DNA of 64,000 nucleotides from the NCBI RefSeq assembly GCF_002797595.1, contig NZ_PGFE01000003.1, positions 310,001 through 374,000 of the forward strand, in the 5' to 3' direction. The stretch's first letter is position 1; every line of letters starts with the position of its first letter. Of this stretch, positions 26,424 through 36,248 are shown one piece after another. Below the pieces are notes generated by a model. It saw only the letters and a program-made list of their open reading frames with translations. It was not told the DNA's origin and searched no databases. Source of the DNA: Sediminihabitans luteus (lineage in GTDB: Bacteria > Actinomycetota > Actinomycetes > Actinomycetales > Cellulomonadaceae). Position numbers and translations under genes: made by a program.

Positions 26424-28094
26424 ATGTTGCACACCCGTTCGCGCACGGCCCGCGCCGCCGCGTTCCTCCCCGCCACCGCGCTCACGCTCGCGGCCCTCGC
26501 CGCCCCGTCGGCCGCCTGGGCCGCCGACGACGCCGGCCCGGCGACGTCCGCCGTCAACCCGTTCGACCTCGCCGGCGGCTACACCGTGTACGCCCGGACC
26601 GACGCCGACCTGCTCAACCAGGAGCTCGAGGGCACCATCGCCGTCGGCGGCGACCTGACGATCGCACCCGAGGACGGCGGCGCGTACCAGGTCATGCACG
26701 CCATGGCGGGCACGGCCGACTACACCATCCCGACGGTCGACGGCGACCCGACGCGGGTGCTGGCCGGGACGTTCACGCAGGACTCGGGAGCGGTCCAGGT
26801 CACCGACACCGGCGTCCCCGCCGGCCGGGAGGACGAGCTCGCGGGCTACCTCAAGATCGTGGACGGCGACCCCGCGTTCGACGGCTACGAGCGCGCCGGC
26901 TGGGTCCGGTACACGACCGCCGGCTCGACCGAGCAGGGCCCGCTGGTCGACGCCGAGAACCAGCCCTGGCCCGAGGGTGCCGACACGATCGCGACCGACC
27001 TCGACAGCGTCGCCGGGTACGTCGAGCAGGGCTACGACCAGGGCGCGGCGGACCAGTGCCTCGCCGACCTCGTCCCGAGCGGCACCGCGCACCAGGTGGG
27101 CGTCCAGGAGGACGTCGGCGACCGCGTCGTGCTCGAGCCGCTCGAGGACGGCCGACCCAACGTCGTCGACTACGCCGACATCGCGGGCGCCCACGAGATC
27201 CAGATCGCCGGCGACGTCCAGCCCTCCGACGACACCCCGCTGATCGTCCAGGTCCCGGCCGGGACCACCTCGATCACCGGCAAGGTCTTCGACGACCCGA
27301 CCGACGACGCGGACGACATCATGTGGGACCTCTCCGCGATCGACGGCCCGGTGACGGTCGACGGCTCGGGCACCGAGGTCGAGGGGTCGATCTACGCCCC
27401 GAACGCCGACCTCACGCTGAACGCCGCCCCGCTCAACGGTCAGGTCGTCGCGGACAACCTCGTCGTGACCGGCGGCGAGATCCACTCGTACCTCTTCACG
27501 GCGCAGATCCCGTGCGGCACGGTCACCCCGACCGCAGGGTTCAGCGTGACCAAGTCGCTCGCGGGCGACGCCGCGTCGTCCGTGCCCGCCGGCACCGAGT
27601 TCACGGTCGACTACGCGGTCGACGGCACCGACCAGGGCGAGCTCACCGTGACCGTGGGCGAGCCGACCGAGGTCGACGGGCTCACCGACGGCGCCGAGGT
27701 CACGATCTCGGAGCCCTCGTTCCCCGCGATCGACGACGTCACCTGGGGCGACCCGACGTGGACCGTCGACGGCACGAGCGCGACCCCCGACGCCGACGGC
27801 GCCGTGACGTTCACGCTCGACGCGGACGACGTCGTCGACGTCGCGCTGACGAACACCGCGACCCCGGTCACGCCGACCCCCACGCCGACGCCGACCCCGA
27901 CGCCCACGCCCACGCCCACGCCCACGCCCAGCGTGACGCCGTCCCCGACGCCCACGCCGACGCCGTCGACCGAGGTGCTCGGCGCGACCGTCGACCGCCT
28001 GCCCTGGACGGGCAGCACGCCGCTCGTGCCGTTCGTGGCCGCGCTCCTGCTCGTCGGAGCCGGTGCGGTGCTGCTGCGCCTGCGACGCCGCTGA
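26424..28094 (+). CDS. Choice-of-anchor A surface protein with LPWTG sorting signal
   Basis: 556 residues. The signal peptide ends near SAAWAADDAG. Residues about 45-360 match the choice-of-anchor A type domain (NPFDLAGGYTVYARTDADL, EGTIAVGGDL, ... EGSIYAPNADLTLN, GQVVADNL), followed by a DUF5979-like beta-sandwich (GFSVTKSLAGDAAS to VALTNTATP). A Thr-Pro repeat linker (TPTPTP) and LPWTG, a hydrophobic helix and RLRRR complete a sortase anchor. It is thus covalently wall-anchored; the choice-of-anchor A domain is thought to act in adhesion or matrix. ATG at 26424 with GAGG nine bases upstream. A strong terminator follows. Confidence 0.9.
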   Translation: MLHTRSRTARAAAFLPATALTLAALAAPSAAWAADDAGPATSAVNPFDLAGGYTVYARTDADLLNQELEGTIAVGGDLTIAPEDGGAYQVMHAMAGTADYTIPTVDGDPTRVLAGTFTQDSGAVQVTDTGVPAGREDELAGYLKIVDGDPAFDGYERAGWVRYTTAGSTEQGPLVDAENQPWPEGADTIATDLDSVAGYVEQGYDQGAADQCLADLVPSGTAHQVGVQEDVGDRVVLEPLEDGRPNVVDYADIAGAHEIQIAGDVQPSDDTPLIVQVPAGTTSITGKVFDDPTDDADDIMWDLSAIDGPVTVDGSGTEVEGSIYAPNADLTLNAAPLNGQVVADNLVVTGGEIHSYLFTAQIPCGTVTPTAGFSVTKSLAGDAASSVPAGTEFTVDYAVDGTDQGELTVTVGEPTEVDGLTDGAEVTISEPSFPAIDDVTWGDPTWTVDGTSATPDADGAVTFTLDADDVVDVALTNTATPVTPTPTPTPTPTPTPTPTPTPSVTPSPTPTPTPSTEVLGATVDRLPWTGSTPLVPFVAALLLVGAGAVLLRLRRR

Positions 28095-28097
28095 GTC

Positions 28098-28134
28098 CGG
28101 GCGGGCCGACGACGCGCCGTCGTCGGCCCGCCCG
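28098..28134. terminator. Intrinsic terminator after the LPWTG protein gene
   Basis: CGGGCGGGCCGACGACG (28098-28114) pairs perfectly with CGTCGTCGGCCCGCCCG (28118-28134) around CGC: a 17-bp stem with a 3-base loop, 4 bp after the stop codon. No T-run follows. Confidence 0.9.
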
Positions 28135-28155
28135 CAGGGCGCCTAGGCTGACCCG

Positions 28156-28695
28156 GTGCTCCCCGCCCGGCTGACCGACGGCGTCGTCCTGCGCCTCGCC
28201 GCGCCCGACGACGCCACGGCGCTCGCCGCGGCCCTGGTCCGCAACCGCACGCACCTCGCCCCGTGGGAGCCCGAGCGCCCGGCCGAGTTCTTCACGCCCG
28301 AGGGTCAGGCGGAACGGCTGCGGACGGCGCTCGCCGCGCACGACGCCGGCACCGCCGTCCCGCTCGTGCTGGCCGCGGACGACGCGGTGGTCGGTCGGGT
28401 CGACCTCGTGGACGTCGTCCGGGGCGCGTTCTGCAACGCCCACCTCGGGTACTGGGTCGACGGCGAACGGCAGGGCCGCGGGATCATGACGGCGGCCGTG
28501 GGCGTCGCGCTGCGGGTCGCGCGCGACGACCTCGGCCTGCACCGGGTGCAGGCGGCGACGCTCGTGCACAACGCCGGGTCGCAGCGCGTGCTCGCGACGA
28601 ACGGCTTCGAGCAGATCGGCCTCGCGCCCCGGTACCTCAAGATCGCCGGGCGGTGGCAGGACCACGTGCTGTTCCAACGGATCCTGCACGACTGA
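28156..28695 (+). CDS. GNAT acetyltransferase, RimJ/RimL type
   Basis: 179 residues. The acetyl-CoA binding region is GYWVDGERQGRGIMTAAVGVALRVA, with the R/Q-x-x-G-x-G/A motif seen as RQGRGI. The C-terminal LHRVQAATLVHNAGSQRVLATNGF is characteristic of RimJ/RimL-type N-terminal acetyltransferases. The target protein or small molecule is unknown. GTG start at 28156; the only closer ATG would cut the fold. It sits alone between a strong terminator and a convergent MFS gene. Confidence 0.9.
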   Translation: MLPARLTDGVVLRLAAPDDATALAAALVRNRTHLAPWEPERPAEFFTPEGQAERLRTALAAHDAGTAVPLVLAADDAVVGRVDLVDVVRGAFCNAHLGYWVDGERQGRGIMTAAVGVALRVARDDLGLHRVQAATLVHNAGSQRVLATNGFEQIGLAPRYLKIAGRWQDHVLFQRILHD

Positions 28696-28713
28696 GGCCT
28701 CACGGCCGGCCGG

Positions 28714-29946
28714 TCACCGCGCGGGCAGGTGCCGCCGGTACGCCGCGAGCACCGCGACGGCCGTGAGCGCGGCGAGCACCACGAGCGCCCCGAGCAGCAC
28801 GGGCACGGCGACCCACCCGCTGAGCGCGGAGAGCACCGCGGGCGCGAGGAATCCCGCGTACGCGACGGCGTAGAACACGCCGGTGAGGCCCGCGAGGTCG
28901 GCCGGGCCGGCGATCCGCTGGACCTCGAGCAGGCTCGAGACGATCCCGATGCCGAACGCGACGCCGACCATGGCCGCCGCGACGAGACCGACGACGAGCG
29001 AGTCGGCGACCACGGCCGCCACGACCGCGCCCAGCCCGACCGCCATGGCCGCGAGGCACACGACGAGGCCGCGCGCGCTCGACGGGGTGTCGACGCGCTT
29101 GGCGAGCGGCTGCACGAGCGCCGCGACGACGAGCGTCGTGACGGTCAGCAGCGTCGCGTACCCGAGCCCCCACTCCCCCGCGGCGTCGCCGAGGAGGACG
29201 GGCAGGTAGCCGTAGGCGACGGCCGCGCCGCAGAACAGCCACGGGGCGGCCGGCACCACGACGCGCACGAACCGCCGGTGCCCGGCGGCGGGGATGCGCA
29301 GCTGCCGGCGCAGCGGGCCGGCGACGCCGCCCGTGGTCGCGGTCTCGGGCACCCGGGTCACGAGCCACACGAACGGCAGCGCGAGCAGCGCGTGGATCAC
29401 GAAGGGCAGCCACTCGCCCAGGTCGGTGAGCTGCGCGATGGCCCCGGCGACGAGCGCCCCGAGCGCCGAGCCGAGCGTGAACGCGAGCGACGCCCGCCGG
29501 GCGCCGGCCTGCAGGTCGGCGCCCGGGTCGTAGGGTCCTTCGGAGAGCTCCTTGATCCAGGCGGTCCCCACGGCCATCGCGACGCCCACGGTCACGCCCG
29601 CGAACCAGCGCCCGAGGAGGATCAGCGCGACGCCGTGCGCGCTGAACGCGAGGAACCCGCTCGCGAGCACCGCGCTGAGCGTCGCGACGAGCATGAGCGG
29701 CCGGCGGCCGTAGCGGTCCGAGAGCGCCCCTGCGAGCAGCAGGGCGGGCGCGAGCCCGAACACGTAGACCCCGAGGAACTCGTTGACGACCGTCGTCGAG
29801 TAGTGCTGCACGTCCTTGAAGAGCAGCAGCAGCGGCGTGAACTGGTTGCCCGCGTACGAGCACACGAACACGAGGGCGAACACCACGACCCAGGGTCGTC
29901 CGCGGTGCGCCCTCCGGTCGGACGACGTCACCGCGGTCGCGCTCAC
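28714..29946 (-). CDS. MFS transporter
   Basis: 410 residues with about 12 membrane helices. Motif A is present as LSDRYGRRPLM after helix 2, and helix 4 carries LLGRWFAGVTVGVAMAVG. Substrate unknown. The GTG start overlaps the stop of the gntR gene (GTGA, 29943-29946), so the two genes form an operon and the transporter is probably under FadR/GntR control. It converges with the GNAT gene. Confidence 0.9.
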   Translation of the reverse strand: MSATAVTSSDRRAHRGRPWVVVFALVFVCSYAGNQFTPLLLLFKDVQHYSTTVVNEFLGVYVFGLAPALLLAGALSDRYGRRPLMLVATLSAVLASGFLAFSAHGVALILLGRWFAGVTVGVAMAVGTAWIKELSEGPYDPGADLQAGARRASLAFTLGSALGALVAGAIAQLTDLGEWLPFVIHALLALPFVWLVTRVPETATTGGVAGPLRRQLRIPAAGHRRFVRVVVPAAPWLFCGAAVAYGYLPVLLGDAAGEWGLGYATLLTVTTLVVAALVQPLAKRVDTPSSARGLVVCLAAMAVGLGAVVAAVVADSLVVGLVAAAMVGVAFGIGIVSSLLEVQRIAGPADLAGLTGVFYAVAYAGFLAPAVLSALSGWVAVPVLLGALVVLAALTAVAVLAAYRRHLPAR

Positions 29947-30587
29947 AGCGCGCCCCGGTACCGGGCGACGTGCTCGTGCAGCACCCGTGCGTACCGCTCG
30001 GGGTCGCCGTGCGCGAGCGCGTCGGCGAGCGCGGCGTGGTCGTCGGCGGCCCCCGCGAGCTGGTAGGCGCGCACGCGCAGGAGCTGGTGCCGCAGCCGGC
30101 TCTGCCGGTCGCCGAGCAGCGCGTAGAAGCTGCTCAGCAGGGCGTTGCCCGCGGCGTGCACGACCGCCGCGTGGAACGCGTCGTCGGCCGCGACGAACGC
30201 CTCGACGTCGCCCGTCGCGACGTGCTCGCGCATGGTCGCGACGCTCGGCGCGAGGGTCGCGGCGACCTGGGCGGCGCGGGCGTCGTCGCACACGCGCCGG
30301 GCCGCGCTCGCCTCGATGGCCTCGCGCGCCTCGAGCACGTCGCGCGTCTCGTCGGCCGCCAGGGGCACGACGACGGCGCCGCGGCGGGTCTCGAGCGTGA
30401 GCAGCCGCTCGGCCGCGAGGCGCAGGAACGCCTCGTGCACGGGCGTGCGGCTCACGCCGATCTCTGCGCCCACCTGCGCCTCGCTCAGGAGCGCCCCGCC
30501 GGGCAGCCGCCCGGTGAGGATCTGCTGCTTGACGATCGCGTAGGCGCGCTCGGCGGCAGGTGTCCGGTCGTCCGCGGGGGTGCTCAC
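29943..30587 (-). CDS. GntR-family regulator, FCD (FadR) type
   Basis: 214 residues. The winged helix (AYAIVKQQILTGRLPGG, LSEAQVGAEIGVSRTPVHEAFLRL) is followed by an FCD helical domain with ADDAFHAAVVHAAGNALL, whose Asp and His residues normally hold a metal that contacts a carboxylate ligand. It is likely a repressor of itself and of the coupled MFS gene, responding to an organic acid. GTG start at 30587. A palindrome, CTTGCATGCAAG, 26 bp upstream fits FCD-type operators. Confidence 0.93.
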   Translation of the reverse strand: MSTPADDRTPAAERAYAIVKQQILTGRLPGGALLSEAQVGAEIGVSRTPVHEAFLRLAAERLLTLETRRGAVVVPLAADETRDVLEAREAIEASAARRVCDDARAAQVAATLAPSVATMREHVATGDVEAFVAADDAFHAAVVHAAGNALLSSFYALLGDRQSRLRHQLLRVRAYQLAGAADDHAALADALAHGDPERYARVLHEHVARYRGAL

Positions 30588-30612
30588 GGCGCGACCGTAC
30601 GCCGTCCGACGT

Positions 30613-30624
30613 CTTGCATGCAAG
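30613..30624. promoter_or_regulatory. GntR-type operator upstream of gntR-MFS
   Basis: CTTGCATGCAAG is a perfect 12-bp palindrome centred 31 bp before the gntR GTG start. FCD-type GntR proteins commonly bind such sites of the form TTG-N4-CAA. Confidence 0.75.
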
Positions 30625-30666
30625 GTCGCGTCCAACCGCTCAGGGTCGAAGAATGCAAAGGAAGAC

Positions 30667-30703
30667 TTGGCAGTTTCCCTTCTCGCGTGGCACAATAGTT
30701 GCG
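30667..30703 (+). promoter_or_regulatory. Promoter of marR, probably leaderless
   Basis: TTGGCA (30667-30672), 18 bases, CACAAT (30691-30696), and the GTG start codon begins seven bases after the -10. Transcription would start at or next to the GTG, and no ribosome site is present. Confidence 0.65.
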
Positions 30704-31155
30704 TGAGCGAACCAATTTCCCCGACCGCGGTGCCGGACACGTCGGACGTCGCGGCCGACCTCCGCAGCATCGTCGGACGCCTGCGCCGCCGCCTGCGCGA
30801 GGAGTCGGGCGAGCACGACCTCACGCCCTCGCAGACCGCCGCGCTCGGCCACCTCGGCCGACTCGGCCCGGCGACCGTGACCGACCTCGCGCGCGCCGAG
30901 CGCATGCGCCCGCAGTCGATGGGCGCGATCGTCGCGGCGCTCGAGCAGGCCGGCCTCGTGACCGGCACGCCCGACCCGTGCGACCGCCGTCGCACGCTGC
31001 TCGATCTGACGCCGCAGGCCCGCGAGCGCCTCGCGGCGCACCGCGCGGCCCGCCAGGACTGGCTGCACCGCACGATCGCGACCGAGCTCGACACCGGCGA
31101 GCAGCAGACCCTCGCGAACGCGGTCGCGCTCCTGCGCCGCCTCGTCGAGTCCTGA
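30703..31155 (+). CDS. MarR-family transcriptional regulator
   Basis: 150 residues with the MarR winged helix: LTPSQTAALGHLGRLGPATVTDLARAERM, then MRPQSMGAIVAALEQAGLV and a wing with D-x-R-R (DPCDRRRTLLDLT). It probably controls the isochorismatase-like hydrolase and exporter encoded directly downstream. GTG start at 30703; the promoter position suggests a leaderless message. It is divergent from the gntR-MFS operon. Confidence 0.93.
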   Translation: MSEPISPTAVPDTSDVAADLRSIVGRLRRRLREESGEHDLTPSQTAALGHLGRLGPATVTDLARAERMRPQSMGAIVAALEQAGLVTGTPDPCDRRRTLLDLTPQARERLAAHRAARQDWLHRTIATELDTGEQQTLANAVALLRRLVES

Positions 31156-31190
31156 GCCCGCCCGACCTCGTCAGCCCCCGGACCATCCCC

Positions 31191-31230
31191 CCGGAACCAC
31201 CCCGGACCACCCCGGACCACCCCGGACCAC
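31191..31230 (+). repeat. Four 10-bp direct repeats before the hydrolase ribosome site
   Basis: Three exact copies of CCCGGACCAC (31201-31230), preceded by one imperfect copy (31191-31200). They end five bases before AAGGAG. Copy changes would alter spacing between the marR stop and the next gene; function unclear. Confidence 0.8.
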
Positions 31231-31244
31231 CCGCAAGGAGCACC

Positions 31245-31808
31245 ATGGCCGTCACCACCCTCGACGCCCGCCCCGCCCTCGTCGTCGTCGACCTCCAGCG
31301 CGGGATCGTCGGCCCCGACCCCGCCCAGCCCGTGCGCGACGTCGTCGACCGCTCGGCCCGACTCGCGGCCGCGTTCCGTGCCAAGGGGCTGCCCGTCGTC
31401 CTCGTCAACGTCGCGGGGTCGGCCCCCGGACGGACGGACGCGCCGCCGCGCCCGCGCGCCGAGCGTCCCGCCGACTGGTCCGACCTCGTTCCCGAGCTCG
31501 ACCGGCAGGCGGGCGACAAGACCGTGACCAAGAAGTCGTGGGGGGCGTTCACGCGCACCGACCTCGACGCGTACCTGCAGCAGCAGGCGGTCTCGCAGGT
31601 CGTCGTGACGGGCATCGCGACGAGCATCGGCGTCGAGTCGACCGCCCGCGCGGCCTACGAGCTCGGCTACCACGTGGTGCTCGCGACCGACGCGATGGCC
31701 GACCTCACGCCCGAGGCGCACGAGGCCGCGCTCGCGGGCATCTTCCGCCGCATCGGCGAGTCCGGCACGACCCAGGAGATCCTCGACCTCCTGGCGACCC
31801 ACGCGTGA
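31245..31808 (+). CDS. Isochorismatase-like cysteine hydrolase
   Basis: 187 residues. ALVVVDLQRGIVG holds the catalytic Asp, a KKSWGAF segment the Lys. At the usual catalytic Cys position the protein reads VVTGIATSIGVESTARAA, so the nucleophilic cysteine (normally G-x-x-T-x-x-C-V) is replaced by Gly (TSIGV). Some family members with this change lack hydrolase activity, so it may be a non-classical or inactive member. ATG at 31245 with AAGGAG five bases upstream. It lies between marR and the MFS exporter, probably one operon. Confidence 0.88.
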   Translation: MAVTTLDARPALVVVDLQRGIVGPDPAQPVRDVVDRSARLAAAFRAKGLPVVLVNVAGSAPGRTDAPPRPRAERPADWSDLVPELDRQAGDKTVTKKSWGAFTRTDLDAYLQQQAVSQVVVTGIATSIGVESTARAAYELGYHVVLATDAMADLTPEAHEAALAGIFRRIGESGTTQEILDLLATHA

Positions 31809-31837
31809 GACCGGCCGCCCGACGCGAGGAGCGTCGG

Positions 31838-31851
31838 GCGGAACGTTCCGC
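31838..31851. repeat. 14-bp palindrome at the start region of the MFS gene
   Basis: GCGGAACGTTCCGC is a perfect palindrome lying exactly where the upstream reading frame would have to shift to join the exporter frame. It could be an operator (for example for the MarR protein) or the site of a sequence change. Confidence 0.6.
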
Positions 31852-31917
31852 TCGCTGAAGGTCCGCGCCTACCGCGTCTGGGCCGCGGGCGCCGCGGTCT
31901 CGAACGTCGGCACCTGG

Positions 31918-33087
31918 ATGCAGCGCACCGCGCAGGACTGGCTCGTGCTGACCGTGCTCACGCACAGCAGCGCGACCGCGCTCGGCGTCGTCACCGCGCT
32001 GCAGTTCACCCCGATCGTGCTGCTCCTGCCCCTGACGGGCTGGGCGTCGGACCACCTGGACCGCCGCCGCCTCCTCATGGCGACGCAGGCCGTGCAGGGC
32101 GTGCTCGCGCTCGCGCTCGGCGTGCTGACCGTGACCGGGCTGGTGACCCTCGGCCAGGTGTACGTGTTCGCACTCCTGCTCGGCGTCACGACCGCGTTCG
32201 ACGGCCCCGCGCGGCAGACGTTCGTCGCCGAGCTCGTGCCCGAGACCGAGCTCGGCAACGCGGTCGCGCTCAACTCGACCTCGTTCAACCTCGCGCGCAT
32301 GGTCGGCCCCGCGGTCGCGGGCGTCCTCATCGCCGCGGTCGGCACGGGCTGGGTGTTCCTGCTCAACGGCCTGTCGTTCGTCGCGGTGCTCGGCTCGCTG
32401 CTGCTCCTGCGCCCGGCCGACCTGCGCGCACGTCCCCGCCCGACCGCCACGGGCCGCGCGTCGCTGCTCGACGGGTTCCGCGCCGTGCGCTCCGACCCGC
32501 TCACGTCGACCGTGATGCTCATGATGCTGCTCGTCGGCACGTTCGGCCTGCAGTTCCAGATCTTCGTGCCGACCATGTCGGTCGCGGAGTTCGGCGTCGG
32601 CTCGGCGGCCTACGGCATGCTGACCTCCGTCATGGCGGTCGGGTCCGTCGCGGGCGCCCTGCTCGCCGCGCGCCGCTCGCGCCCCGGCATGGCGGCGCTG
32701 CTCGCCGGCGCGGCCGTGTTCGCGGTCGGCCTGGGGCTCGCGGCCGCAGCGCCCGGGTACTGGCTGTTCGCGGTCGTGCTCGTGCTCGTCGGGGTCGCCG
32801 CGCAGACGTTCTCGGCGACCTCGAACACGCTCGTGCAGCTCTCGACCGCCCCGCACCTGCGCGGACGCGTCATGGCGATCTACCTCGCGGTCGCGCGCGG
32901 CGGAGCCCCGGTCGGCGCCCTGCTGCTCGGGTGGGTCGCGGACGCCGTGGACCCCCGCGCCGGCCTCACCGTCGGCGCCCTCGCGGCGCTCGGGGCGGTC
33001 GTGATCGGCCTGCGCTACCTCGTGCGGCACCGCGGCCTGCACGTCGAGCACGAGTCGTGGCACGTGCACCTGGCCCTCGCCGCCTGA
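31918..33087 (+). CDS. MFS exporter (MFS_3/EntS-like); true N-terminus uncertain
   Basis: 389 residues from the first in-frame ATG. Motif A is seen in WASDHLDRRRLLMAT and later ARMVGPAVAGVL; LVQLSTAPHLRGRVMAIY is typical of the EntS/MFS_3 family. The ATG lies inside helix 1: upstream codons from 31846 still encode the expected family start (FRSLKVRAYRVWAAGAAVS). No ATG, GTG or TTG occurs in that frame back through the preceding gene. A GTG at 31805 overlapping the hydrolase stop would fit as start if the frame shifted by -1 near 31846. Either a sequence error, a frameshift or a non-canonical start (CTG at 31855) is involved. The exporter is likely in the marR operon. Confidence 0.82.
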   Translation: MQRTAQDWLVLTVLTHSSATALGVVTALQFTPIVLLLPLTGWASDHLDRRRLLMATQAVQGVLALALGVLTVTGLVTLGQVYVFALLLGVTTAFDGPARQTFVAELVPETELGNAVALNSTSFNLARMVGPAVAGVLIAAVGTGWVFLLNGLSFVAVLGSLLLLRPADLRARPRPTATGRASLLDGFRAVRSDPLTSTVMLMMLLVGTFGLQFQIFVPTMSVAEFGVGSAAYGMLTSVMAVGSVAGALLAARRSRPGMAALLAGAAVFAVGLGLAAAAPGYWLFAVVLVLVGVAAQTFSATSNTLVQLSTAPHLRGRVMAIYLAVARGGAPVGALLLGWVADAVDPRAGLTVGALAALGAVVIGLRYLVRHRGLHVEHESWHVHLALAA

Positions 33088-33183
33088 GCCCGCGGGGGTC
33101 GCGTCGAGCCGTGACCTGCGCCCCGGCCCCGTGGCGCTCCCGGGCCAGGGTGTCGGACGCCGCAGCCCGGGTAGCGTCGGAGC

Positions 33184-33522
33184 GTGACCTCCGACCCCAT
33201 CCGGGACCGTCTCCTGGCCCGCCGCGACGCGACCCTGCGCCGGCTCGCGGGCCTGCGGGGCGACGTCCGCGGCCTGGTCGAGGCGTCGCGCGGGTCCAAC
33301 GCCGACGACGAGCACGACCCGGAGGGCGCCACGATCGCGTTCGAGCGCGCCCAGGCCGAGGCGCTCGCGACACAGGCCACCGCGGAGATCGACGAGGCGG
33401 ACGCCGCCCTCGCGCGCCTCGACGCCGGGACGTACGGCACCTGCGAGTCGTGCGGGCGCCCGATTGCGCCGGGCCGCCTCGAGGCGCGGCCCACCGCACG
33501 CCGGTGCATCGACTGCGCGTGA
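33184..33522 (+). CDS. DksA/TraR-type zinc finger protein
   Basis: 112 residues. An N-terminal coiled-coil helix pair is followed by the C4 zinc finger CESCGRPIAPGRLEARPTARRCIDC (in parts: CESCG and CIDC), the DksA/TraR signature. In proteobacteria such proteins bind the RNA polymerase secondary channel; actinobacterial short versions are less studied. The finger tip reads GTYGTCESCGRPI. GTG start at 33184. It converges with a GAP-family membrane protein gene; a small GGCAC/GTGCC hairpin lies between. Confidence 0.9.
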   Translation: MTSDPIRDRLLARRDATLRRLAGLRGDVRGLVEASRGSNADDEHDPEGATIAFERAQAEALATQATAEIDEADAALARLDAGTYGTCESCGRPIAPGRLEARPTARRCIDCA

Positions 33523-33552
33523 GGCACCGCCCCCGTGCCGCGGCGCGGTCGG

Positions 33553-34224
33553 CTACAGCGCGCCGATGCCGTCCCCGATCATCTTCGCGCCGATCACGAG
33601 CAGCAGGATCGACATGATCACGGCGTTGTTCTGGACCATCCAGTCCTTGAGCTCGTCGAGGACCTTGCCCGCGCGGTCGCCCAGCGCGAAGTAGATGACG
33701 AGGGGCAGCGCGACCCCGACGCTCGCGACGACCGCGAACACCGCGAGGGCCCCGAACTGCGCACCCGTGTCGCCGGGGGCCGCCGTCGCGATCGCCGCGG
33801 CTCCCGAGACGACGAGCAGGAGGTTCTTCGGGTTCACCGCGCTGAGCAGCACCGCGAGACCCGCGGCCTTCACGGGCGTGAACGTGTCGATGGTCGCCAT
33901 CCACCGGGGTGTCTCGGGCGCGACTCCCTCACGCGGACGCTTGCGGAACTGCCCGACGGCGACGACCAGCAGCAGGGCGCCGAGCACGATCTTGACGACC
34001 GCGGCCCAGGTGGGAGTCCCCTCGTCGTCGGGCACCGCTGCGCCGGACAGCAGCAGCACGATGCTGCCGACGAGCGCGACGCCGACGAACCAGCCGGTCA
34101 GGAACGCGAAGCTGTTGGGCTTGGCACGCGGTGTGACGAGCATGAGCACGACCGCGACCACAGGCAGCGGGCTGATCATGACGCCGACCGCGATGGGCAA
34201 CGACGCCCCGACAGCGGATCCCAT
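33553..34224 (-). CDS. GAP-family (Sap/SfLAP-like) membrane protein
   Basis: 223 residues with six membrane helices. The pattern ISPLPVVAVVLMLVTPRAKPNSFAFLTGW (start of the family motif with Pro-rich helix 1) and LSAVNPKNLLLVVSGAAAI fit the GAP family (PF11139), relatives of LysE-like exporters. Mycobacterial members move glycolipids or peptidolipids; here the cargo is unknown. ATG at 34224 with AAGGAG five bases upstream. It lies 132 bp downstream of the ABC-F gene on the same strand, and that gap shows no gene. Confidence 0.85.
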   Translation of the reverse strand: MGSAVGASLPIAVGVMISPLPVVAVVLMLVTPRAKPNSFAFLTGWFVGVALVGSIVLLLSGAAVPDDEGTPTWAAVVKIVLGALLLVVAVGQFRKRPREGVAPETPRWMATIDTFTPVKAAGLAVLLSAVNPKNLLLVVSGAAAIATAAPGDTGAQFGALAVFAVVASVGVALPLVIYFALGDRAGKVLDELKDWMVQNNAVIMSILLLVIGAKMIGDGIGAL

Positions 34225-34356
34225 GGGTGCTCCTTCGATCGCGCAGCTCACGGCCCGGTCCCGGGGCGCGTGCGGGGCGCGAGCACGCTCGGCGTCCCGC
34301 AGGCAGCATGCCGCACAGCGACGCCCTGCGCGCGACGGCGCGCGCTGCGGCCGCCC

Positions 34357-36081
<1,725 letters not shown>

Positions 36082-36248
36082 AAGAGGTCACCTGCCGGGT
36101 GTGGGCGCGGCGACGGGGTCGCGGCGCGGCGTTCGGGGGCCGGGGCAGGTCAGTTCCACATGATGGTCCGAGCCTACGCCCGTGCCGGACGGCGCGTCAC
36201 GGCGTTTTCACCGCGCGCTGCGTCACACCCGTCGGCGACCATGGGGGC

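Noticed and set aside
27867-27965. Repeats that could suggest a CRISPR-like array
   Set aside because: They code for the TP-repeat stalk of the LPWTG protein; there are no spacers.
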